The notes under the pieces were generated by a model. It did no database searches. It had not been told where the DNA came from and saw only the letters and a program-made list of their open reading frames with translations. A stretch of 64,000 nt of DNA, taken from assembly GCA_030248295.1 (NCBI GenBank), contig JASANH010001508.1, positions 372,001 to 436,000 on the forward strand. Reading direction: 5' to 3'. The position numbers were made by a program, and so were the translations under genes. Of the stretch, positions 55,701 to 64,000 are shown piece after piece; position 1 is the first letter of the stretch, and every line of letters begins with the position of its first letter. Source of the stretch: Mesodorylaimus sp. YZB2_4. Lineage: Eukaryota > Nematoda > Enoplea > Dorylaimida > Dorylaimidae.

Positions 55701-56382
55701 ACGGAGTGCGTCACGGTGGCGGCCATTTTCATGAGCATCGAAATGTGGGCCATGAAGCAGGAGTTCAATCTCCACGAGATCGTGGGCATCATCTGCAAAG
55801 GTCGGTTCGGCGCCTGGCGACTGGAGCAGTCTGAACTTTTTAAGCACATCACCATCGTGCTGTTGTGCATGGAGGCCTACGTCGACAGCGACGAGAACAT
55901 CAGCGGTGAGTGTGGTCTCTTGTCAGTGCTTGCTCATTGTGAGGACGTGTCCTTTTTCAGCGCAATACAGGCAGGAAGCGGCCACGACGAAGTTCGAGAA
56001 ATTTAAGAGCGGCATGTTGGTGTCGCTGAATGGTCGTCGTGTGCCCGCGGCGTTATTGGCCCCCTGCGGACCAAAGAAGCGATTCACGGCGGAGGAGTGG
56101 CTAAAGAAAGGCGAACTCCAGAAGAAGAACTCGCTGGAGTACGAAGCGGGAAAGCGCGTCGATCCGCGTGAGTACCGCATGGAGCCCCGTGATCGCAGTC
56201 GTGATGGAGCGCGTCGCCGCGGTTCGTCGTCTGGCGCGGTCGATCGTCGAAGGAGTCCGTCGGTGGAGAAGGGTGGAGGTCGTCGGAGGTCGTCGTCGGA
56301 AGTGGATCGTCGAGGGAGGGGTGCATCGTTGGAGAGGGGTGGTCGTGGGCGTGCGTCGTCGGGTGGTCGGAGGAAGGTGTAG
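52754..56382 (+). CDS. Receptor-like membrane protein with catalytically dead PTP-like domain
   Basis: Exons 52754-52832, 52891-53151, 53239-53496, 53553-53876, 53931-54073, 54124-54265, 54319-54378, 54429-54554, 54611-55230, 55285-55473, 55530-55905, 55961-56382 give 999 residues, all in phase. A signal peptide (LLLFWMVGLLALACVEA) precedes a cysteine-rich, N-glycosylated ectodomain of unknown fold, then a membrane helix at about 426-446 (WLASLIAIPIMIISYVVFW). The cytoplasmic part resembles a tyrosine phosphatase: RIMAVMNANCIETG (about 629-642) fits the RVxL...YINA region, KIWLAQEP (about 647-654) fits YIATQGP, and MEAYV the C-terminal helix. The HCx5R loop reads YEETGKTEC (786-794) and the WPD loop is missing, so catalysis is not expected. 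The tail (900-999) is Arg/Ser/Gly-rich. The PTP relation is my inference from aligned landmarks. Confidence 0.78.
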
Positions 56383-56935
56383 GCGGTTGGTGTTGGCGGC
56401 GTGAGGTGGAAACGTCAAGTGTTTGAGTAATTTTGTGTTTTTGTGTGTGCTCTTCGTTTTGTGTTTTGTGTTTCTGTCTTTTGTGGCGTCTTTCTGTGTT
56501 GTTGTTTGTGCCTTTGTGTTGTGTGATACGTCTTCAGTGTTTTGTCCTGTGTTTTTTGTGTTCTAACATTCAGTGCGTATAATTTTGTTGTCCCGTCTGT
56601 TTATATTTGATGGTACTAGTAAATGAAATATAATTGGGATTTAGCAGGCACAATTTGTTTGATGGTTTGTCACACAGCCTTTTATTTGTGTGCTCGCACG
56701 TACAATCAGAACAGCCTGGGATCAAGTCCCGATGACGTCATGGCTGAGCATTTCAGAGCGTGACTGTGGATACAAGTCCAGCAGGTCACGCGCTTGTTCG
56801 AGTGTATGCGGGTTCAAGGGTTTTCGTTTTTTATGTGCGAGCTTGGTCTATTGGACCAAAGGCATCTCAGTGCTCATTTAGATTTATCGATTTGGAGTCA
56901 TGAAGCTATTTTATATTAGAAAGACAGTGAAAGAC
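56383..56935. other. 3' flank, GT-rich
   Basis: The first 200 bp are strikingly rich in TGTG and TTTGTG words, downstream of the membrane-protein gene. They probably form its 3' UTR and cleavage region. No gene seen. Confidence 0.4.
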
Positions 56936-57582
56936 TCAAGGGGAGGGGGTTTCAGGGATTTCACACAGGACCAGTTTTATTGTGCTTCCTCTTTGTTCAG
57001 ACATTATCTCAAGCAAATCAAAACGGCTGTTGGACTGCTGGTCCTCATCGTCTTCACTCAGCGCATCCTCCAAATCCTCATCCTCGTGCAGTCTCTCATC
57101 GATCTTCAGTTCATCGCCAGACTCTTCGATCATGCGAATATCAGAGGTGCACAACGAGGTTTCTTTTAGGAATTGCTCCGCGGGACTGGCAGCTTGGCTT
57201 CCTCCCTCTTTATTTGGTCCACCCTCACAGCTTGGTTGTCTAAGGTGAGTAGCACTGGAAATCGTAAACACGATGGGCAATCCAGTATTCTGGGTCCAGT
57301 TCATTTTATTTCCCCGAACAGCCACCAATCCGACTCGTCCAAAGACAACATCCTTCTGCTGACAACTTCGGGATAAGCTGCCAGTAGTTTAGAGATGCAA
57401 GACAACGAGGGCTGATAGTCCTCGTCCTCACTGCTACCCCTCCCTTTTATCCGCAGCTCTATCGATAAGCGTACTCCAGTGAGTGACCGAACCGAAGAAG
57501 TCCGTCAAGTGAGTGCATCGCCACCAGATACCAAGTCGAAGGCGAGCTCGCTCTTCAGTGAGCTACTATTTGCCGCCTCTGA
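56936..57582 (-). pseudogene. 3'-terminal exons of an unidentified gene, abutting a retrotransposon
   Basis: Minus-strand coding-like pieces: about 57582-57520 (EAANSSSLKSELAFDL), about 57455-57325 (RGSSEDEDYQPSLSCISKLL to LDESDWW) and 57250-56936 (QPSCEGGPNKEGG to PETPSP, TGA). The last piece is strongly acidic (HEDEDLEDALSEDDEDQQ). A plausible 72-bp GTGGCT...TTCCAG intron joins the last two in phase. The 5' side stops at 57582, exactly where the candidate retrotransposon LTR begins, and no upstream exon is visible. This may be a truncated gene or a gene with the element in an intron. I recognise no family. Confidence 0.4.
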
Positions 57583-57889
57583 TGTGGGGGGGAACGCCAT
57601 GTCATGTCACACTTTATCCATAGCCAAGCATCATACAGCGCACTCGAGGGCTAGGGAATGTCGCATACTGTAGCGATTTTCTAATTCCATCGCATACTTT
57701 TTCTCTGGGAAACGAGCCTTTAGCATCCTCCTCTCGCTTGCTACAAACACAAGCAATAGGTCTTGCGCCTTTCTCTTCCCACCCTCCTTTCATCTATGCC
57801 TTCACCGCTGCTATATGTATATGTGTTGGTGTAGAGAGTAAAGCACTCATAGAACGGTGGTTCTGGCTCCTTTCTCGCATTATACCACA
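57583..57889 (+). mobile_element. Candidate 5' LTR of a BEL/Pao element
   Basis: The 307-bp unit runs from TGTGGGGG to TATACCACA, giving TGTGG/CCACA ends, and lies just upstream of a gag frame. It includes a dispersed repeat shared with 7423-7486. The following bases do not show an obvious tRNA primer-binding site and no 3' LTR was found, so the boundaries are tentative. Confidence 0.42.
57595..57658. repeat. Dispersed repeat, copy 2 (related to 7423-7486)
   Basis: About 63 bp shared with the copy near 7.4 kb, including CTTTATCCATAGCCAAG and CAGCGCACTCGAGGG. It lies inside the candidate LTR. Confidence 0.6.
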
Positions 57890-57928
57890 AAGTTGTAGCA
57901 GAACGATTGACTTTATCGCTTATCGCAC

Positions 57929-58945
57929 ATGGCGGGTGCTATTCGGTCTGCCCTGGGCCCGTCTCGACAACGTCTCAATAAGGCATTCGCTGAAGCAGAT
58001 GGGCTTTTAGCCCTGTCACCAGAAGAAGCCGAGAGGAACGTCGACAATTTCAGTCTCGCGAAATCAAAAATCGACAAGTATGGTGATACCTACTTACGCT
58101 TGCACGCGCAGTGGATTTCCGTGGCGACCGATGATCCGGAAGAAACTGCGAAAACACAGCAGGATGCAGAAAACCATGCTGCTATCCTGCAGCATATCGA
58201 CGAAGGTACTGTCGCTATTGCAGCAGCCCTCGAACGCATCGAGAAACCGCTTATTCGCCCTCCTCCCGCTACCACAGCACAAGGCCAGCAGATTGCCAAT
58301 CCTAGTGAAGGAAATGTCGCGGAAGCTCCACTCGCGCTTCCATCAAGCTTCCCAAATTGAAACTCGCTAAATTCGATGTGAATATCCTCCAATAGGAAAG
58401 CTTCTGGACAGCTATCAAGAATTGATTCACAACAACACAGCGCTCAATGCCATCGATAAGATGACTTACTTGAAAGGCCAGCTGACAGGAACTGGCGCAG
58501 GCAGTTTCTGGACTATCGACAACAGCAGCGAACTACGAAGCCGCCACCACGCTCCTGCAGAGGAGGCTTGGAAAAAAGGATGTTATTATTGACAAACATT
58601 ACAACGCGCTCAATGAATCGGCACCAGCTCAAAATCAAAAAGGTTCTCGCACAGTTTTCGATCAGCTGGAACAACATCTGAATTCGCTTGCTGCCTTGGG
58701 AGAAGATACCAACCACAGACAGTTCTTTAACTTGATTAAATCCAAGGTGCCACCAGCAGTGATCATCCAACTCGAAAAGGAAAGAGCTGGGGACGCTGAT
58801 GTCTGGACAACTGACACTCTGCGTGAACATTTGCGCCGTCATCTCCAGATCTGTGAGACCGCATACCAACACGTTGACACCAAGACCACGGATCATGACT
58901 ACAAGCCAAGAGCTTCAACGGCACCCAAGTCTGGTAAGCCTAGTT
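57929..58945 (+). pseudogene. Decayed BEL/Pao retrotransposon gag
   Basis: An intact first frame at 57929-58360 (144 codons, starting MAGAIRSALGPSRQRLNKAF) carries the helical N-terminal gag region. Beyond it the frame is broken several times. Fragments match the DUF1759-type gag of BEL/Pao elements: LPKLKLAKFD, SFWTAI, then ALNAIDKMTYLKGQLTG, LSTTAANYEAATTLLQRRLG and VIIDKHYNALNE. A last open stretch ends near 58945. No protease, reverse transcriptase or integrase follows. It is an old, 3'-truncated copy. I describe the fragments only. Confidence 0.75.
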
Positions 58946-59088
58946 TTCATTCGACTACAGGAGTTCTCGTCTTGCAGACAGACCAAGTGAAACAGCATCA
59001 ACGCCCAAGAGGTCAACTGCTCAACCAGCCATCGAATCCGCAACCCCGTGAAAATCGTCTCACTCTCGGCCCATCAGCATCACACTAG

Positions 59089-61009
59089 TGTTAGAAATGA
59101 CCTCAAGGTCCGAATTCTGTCAAAACCCCGATTGACCGACCCTTGTCAAAGTCAGGTCGAGGTCAGAAAATTTTTTGACGTGTCGGTCAAGGTCAGGGTC
59201 AGGTCAGAATTTCTTGCACCTGTTCAGAGTATTCTGGCAGCGAAAGAAAGTAAATTTAGTGAAATGTTGGTGAAAACATTTGAAGCTCCTGCCTTCCTGA
59301 GTAGGGATCTGGGGGGCAGTTTTACAGTTCTTAATCCCAAGGCATGTCCTAAATTTTGAGACAGTCCTAAGCCATTTCACAATCAGCTTGGTATCCCACC
59401 CAAGGACGCCAGGCAGTCATACAGTAAGTTCAGGGCGACCTCGACCATGTCCTAAGACACTCCCTGGTGTCTTTATTTCGCAGCAGCGCTGTCAGGCGCA
59501 GGGAAATGTCCCTTGATCTATGGCAGTTTTGAGCTGATCTTTCTAGAGCAACTTTTTGGGCGTCTTGAGATTGCGGCATTTTGCGGTTAGCTCTCTCGAG
59601 CCGTAAAAATGGTTCTTTTTCAGCTGAACTAAAATTCTGTCGTCATTTTTTAACCATTGAGGCCAAAAAGGGACGACAGAATCCCATTATCATCATTTTA
59701 CTCCCTCTTCACCCAAGCAAATACATGCACTTGACAGGGGAGGGGGGACACAGTATTAATTAAAACTTGTACGCGTGATAGAGTCACTAGCAAGCATGAT
59801 TCCATGGAAAAGAATCCCGCAAAACAGTCGCAGAAAACACAAAACTCTGTGGACTCAAAATTATGACTTGGTAAAAACAAATGATGCGGTTCACGCAGTC
59901 TGCTGACATGACGGTCAGATGTTGTGCATAGAGCGAGGATTCCCAAATCGTTAAACCCATGTCAAACCCACGGTAGTTGAAGGGTTATAAAATGAACCCA
60001 ATTTGGCACGTTTACAGAGCTCATATAATGTGGACCAGACTGCCTCAGCCAAGGCATCCTCGTGACGTGGTAAAATTATTCAGATACAATCGCACAGCAA
60101 ACTTCGACCAGTACTAGGTGCCCAGCTTACACGTACAGTATTTATTTTCAACGTTAAATTTTGTGGTCTGCGAAAATGTCTCAAGTCAACCTTTATAATT
60201 ATGAAACAAAATGAAGCCTGTCTTAGGACGTGCCTAAATCTACGGATAAGGCACCCCTAGAACAGCTATTGTGAAGCGTCCTAAATTGGTGTCTCAGCGT
60301 TGTCCCAAGTTGCTGTGTAATAGTGCTCTGAATTCGTACTGTGAAAAATTAGGATCGCACTGTAAAAATGGCCCCTGCTGATTGCGAGTCTTGTGTCATT
60401 GCAGGCATCGTACTCGTCCAGTCCCCTAACAGCCGGTCCCCTCCCTCGTCCAGTCCCCTCCCCTAGCTGCATGGACTACTGGGTGCCAGCGCAGTGTGCG
60501 CCTGCGAATGCCGTCCATCCGTAGTATAGCCATCCCTATCTCTTCCCATTCATTCATATCCAAACTTGGCGTCATTGGAGCGAGGTATTCTGGCTGTACC
60601 AGGCAATTCCAGCCTGGTATGGCGCCTTTTCTCGGATTACGGCGAGAAGAAATCGATCAATCTTTGATTTTCAATGGGTGTCGGCTTATCTAGTTTTCCC
60701 GAATCCGTGAAAACAGCTTTGTATATCTTTTTGAGCTTGATAAAAATTCAGTTTCTTGGACTGCCCGTGAAATTTCACGTAATGCCAGAAAATTGTCAGC
60801 TGTAGTGAAATTTCTTGGTAAAATTGCAAACACAGAGAAGCTTTGTTGCTGGTGCCGGTTAAGCAAAATTTTTTGTCCGATCACTGTCAAAGTCAGAGCC
60901 AGAAAATTTACAATTCCTCGCAGGTCAACGGTCAGGTCAGAAAGTTTTTTGAAAGGTCGGTCAAGGTCAGGGTCAGGTCAGACAGTGAAAAACCCAGGTC
61001 ATTGGAACA
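59089..61009. mobile_element. Non-autonomous TGT...ACA element flanked by CTAG
   Basis: The ends are inverted: left TGTTAGAAATGACC, right GGTCATTGGAACA. CTAG stands immediately outside on both sides (59085-59088 and 61010-61013). The subterminal parts carry a direct repeat, GGTCAAGGTCAGGGTCAGGT, near 59185 and again near 60960, each within a run of GGTCA-type words. The 1.9-kb interior codes for nothing recognisable. TGT...ACA ends with a 4-bp flank are seen in Ginger-type transposons, but CTAG is a palindrome and might belong to the inverted end, so the class is uncertain. Confidence 0.5.
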
Positions 61010-61863
61010 CTAGGGCATAGTGATGTCACCAGCATTCCTGGCGGTCAGAGATCGATGTCCCACCTGGCTGGGATACGTCAACCTCTTCGGTTGATGTTTC
61101 TGGTGCAGGTATAGTCGCGAGACTTGCCTACTTCCAGCCGGAGTTTTTTGCCCAGATACTTCGATCTCGATTTTCTCCGCCGCCTGGGTGCGCTGGTTAC
61201 AGTGATCTTGGGGTAGTGGGGGTCGATGCACCTTTGCGCTGTTTCCAGTGCGGGCTATTCAGAAGTAAGCATGGTACTTAGGAGCTCACCCTCCCTTTGA
61301 ACCCTTGGTTCACGTAAGTCGCCATGCACACCCACTCGATGCACGATGCAGTACAATAGGTAACGCCGATTATCAAGGCTCCCAAACAACAGATCAGGGA
61401 AAGACTACGCGCAAATAAAATATAAGCTGGTAAATTCCGGGCGAGATAAACATAACAATGGCGACATACCAGTGCAGTTTAGAGGTGCGCCTAGGCAGAG
61501 CGGTGACTAATGATGGAAGACCTCATATTGTCGAGCAAAACGTACGCGTACGTTGCTGGCAAGTTATTGTACACCAGTTTCCTAGCCACCTGCACGCCTC
61601 AAAAAGGTAGCACACAAGACTGCACTAGAGTTCATTCCTTGATGCAGGCTTCACAAGGAAGCCTTCATACTGAATCGACTCGCATGTTTTAGAAAAGGCT
61701 TGTCGTAGGAATCTGCCGCACCTTGACGGCGGGAAGCTTTTTTTAGACCGCACTCTGGGGCAAATACATGTTCACTCTGGAAAGTATAAACGGCGATATT
61801 GGGTCAAGTAAACATTGGGAAACGAGATAGATTTTGCAGTGGCGCAGTCAAAACGGTGTCAAA
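61010..61863. other. P450 upstream flank
   Basis: No supported gene. Probably includes the promoter of the P450 gene; no element stands out. Confidence 0.35.
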
Positions 61864-64000
61864 ATGACGCTGATTCTTCCTTTCCTGGCGGCTATTGTGG
61901 TTATTGGTCTCGGCTATTATCTGCTTCAAAGATTGCTCAAGTTTCAAGAGCTGAAAAGAATTGTAGATCAAATACCCGGACCGCCAGCAGTGCCCCTTTT
62001 CGGCAATACGCATGTCATAAAATTGGACAGAAAAGGTAAACCGTCCTCTTAATTTTAACTCCGCAAGTCCTCACTCTGATTTTAGGCTTTGCGAGGCAGC
62101 TGGTCGAATTCAATAACAAGTACAACACGGATGGTGTCTGGCGTTTGTGGTTTGGAACAGTGCCCATGGTATTCTTAGCAAAGGCCGAAACGTCAGAGGT
62201 ACAATACTTTTAAATATAAAAGTGGATGTCAGTCAAGTGTTTTCATCTTGTAGGCCCTGTTTACCAGCAATAAACTCATAACAAAATCATCAAACTACAA
62301 TTTGCTTATGACCTGGTTGGGAACGGGCCTACTTATCAGGTAAGAGATAGTGGTAGTCTTAATGCTGATATAATGCAGTGCAAATGTGGTGCACACTAAT
62401 CAGCAGGTACCAACTTATCTTACATTGCGCTGCAGCACGTTATGTAATACGACTGGGTCCGTATCACTGGAGGGAGTGACCGGCGGAGCTTTTGCACCAC
62501 GCCAAAAAGTCTTCCGACCTAGTTCATGGCTGAAACGTCACCCGCTCCGTGCAGAGTATCGATTGCCAGTCGAGCCTCTACAGTTATATCACATCAACGC
62601 TATGCCAGAACTCTCTGCAGAGTGCCTCCTTTTTTAGTACTGGAGGCAAATGGCGATCGAGGCGTAAATTGCTGACGCCTACATTTCATTTCTCCATCTT
62701 GAACAATTTTGTAGACGTGTTCAATGAACAGGCCAAAGTGCTTAGGAACCAACTCACCGAGGCTTCCCAAAACGGTGTCTTATTCGACGTGTTCCCGTAC
62801 ATTGGCCGATGTGCCCTGGACATTATCTGTGAAACGGCCATGGGAGTCAAAATTTATGCACAGACCAATCATAACTCCGAATATGTGCAAGCCGTGCAAA
62901 AGTATGTGCACCACTCTCATGTACCTTACCTGCATGAGACATACTTGCAGAATGTCAGAAACCATCATGCATTACGAACGCAAACCGTGGTTGTGGATCA
63001 AGCCTATATTCTACGCTTTGGGATACGGAGGCGAGTATACAAGGTGTTTGAAGATCTTGAAGGACTTCACGAACAAAGTATGCACGTGCACTGATCTTTT
63101 TGATAATTCTAACCATTTGGTGCCTTCTGCAGGTGATCGGAGAACGGAGCGAGCAGTTTCAACGAGAGCGTGCAAGTGGCTCGCAGAAAGGAGCACGGCA
63201 AGCATTCCTCGACCTACTCCTCCTTATGCAGGACGAAAATATGCTAACCAGCGAGGATATTCGAGAAGAAGTGGAGACATTCATGTTCGAGGTAGATCGG
63301 GGCAGTTATAGTTAGGTTCAGGGAGAAGGTTCAGTCAAGTTTTTAGGGTCACGACACGACAACTTCGGGTATGTCTTGGACTATTTTTCTACTGGGACAC
63401 CATTACGATGTTCAGCAAAAAGTAGCTGATGAGATTGAAACTATTTTTGGTAAGCGACACAAAGCGATGAAGAGGGTAAATCGAAACCAGTTTTATCCCT
63501 TTCAGCCGACTCGGATCGAGCGCCCACACCGGATGATCTGAAACAAATGAAATACTTGGAATGCGTACTCAAGGAGGCGTTGCGTCTCTATCCACCCGTC
63601 CCTTGGTTTGCCCGCAACTGCACTGAGGATTTCGCTGCAGGTAAGCAGTTTGGCTTGATATAAGCACTGCACGATTCCGCTTTAGGTCCGTACGCAGTGC
63701 CAAAGGGCAGCAATATCAATGTGGTTCCGTACTTCATCCATCGAGACAAGTCCATATTTGGCGACGACGTTGAGGAGTTCCGGCCAGAACGTTTCTTAAA
63801 CGAAGAGACAGTCGGAAGGAACCCCTATGCCTATGTTCCATTTTCGGCTGGTGCAAGGAACTGCATAGGTGAATGACCTGTTGACCTCAAATATATTGCA
63901 CAGACGGATGACCATCTTCTTTATTTAGGCCAGAGGTTTGCTATGATGGAAGAGAAGGTCGTGGTTTCAACAATTATTCGTTATTTCAAAGTCAAATCGA
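61864..64000 (+). CDS. Cytochrome P450, CYP4-type, 3' end outside window
   Basis: Membrane-bound haem monooxygenase, most like animal CYP4 enzymes (fatty acid or related omega-hydroxylation in known members). Exons: 61864-62035, 62086-62198, 62254-62339, 62638-62901, 62951-63077, 63133-63291, 63347-63449, 63506-63640, 63686-63868, 63929 to beyond 64000. An N-terminal anchor helix ([18 protein letters not shown]) is followed by the proline hinge [11 protein letters not shown]. Further landmarks are [14 protein letters not shown], the I-helix GHDTTTSG, ExxR in KEALRLYPP, the PERF motif [10 protein letters not shown], and the haem-binding [10 protein letters not shown] with its Cys ligand. All joins keep phase and no key residue is missing. 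The start ATG lies directly before the anchor. The exact subfamily and substrate cannot be told. Confidence 0.92.

Overview
This window is nuclear DNA of an invertebrate animal. Genes are split by many short GT-AG introns (often 45 to 100 bp), strands alternate freely, and the recognisable proteins are animal ones: AKT kinase, synaptotagmin 1, troponin I, rhodopsin-like receptors, SLC49 and OATP transporters, a neuropeptide precursor and a CYP4-type P450. The compact introns, protostome-type alternative exons in troponin I and several proteins I cannot place fit an ecdysozoan, perhaps a tardigrade. That assignment is an inference, not proven from the sequence.

Layout. 1-8.1 kb: a foldback-like DNA element with a 9-bp duplication (78-1043), two divergent paralogous GPCR genes (2142-3206 minus, 5867-7282 plus), then repeat debris with a tRNA-like sequence and an LTR-like unit. 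9.2-18.5 kb, all minus: AKT (9207-13240) with a duplicated kinase exon, a small secreted peptide candidate (13616-13919), and an RRM protein with a Gly/Arg/Met-rich tail (14799-18506). 18.5-31.3 kb: mostly empty or repeat-like, with a small three-exon gene (19550-20227) and synaptotagmin 1 (23881-26223). 31.3-41.6 kb: a single-exon peptide-type GPCR, a DUF4139-type protein (minus), troponin I with alternative exons, and a neuropeptide precursor (minus) carrying eight amidated repeats. 42.9-48.3 kb: SLC49-like and OATP-like transporter genes, head to head 343 bp apart. 49.1-56.4 kb: two paralogous membrane-protein genes, head to head. The plus copy carries a cytoplasmic PTP-like domain without catalytic residues; the minus copy has lost it. 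56.9-61.0 kb: a gene fragment abutting a decayed BEL/Pao retrotransposon, and a 1.9-kb TGT...ACA element. 61.9-64.0 kb: a P450 gene running off the window edge.

Several genes serve neuronal or muscle signalling (synaptotagmin, neuropeptide precursor, GPCRs, troponin I), but nothing shows they are co-regulated. Exon structures were worked out by hand from splice consensus, reading-frame continuity and family conservation. Every join quoted with exact coordinates keeps the frame.
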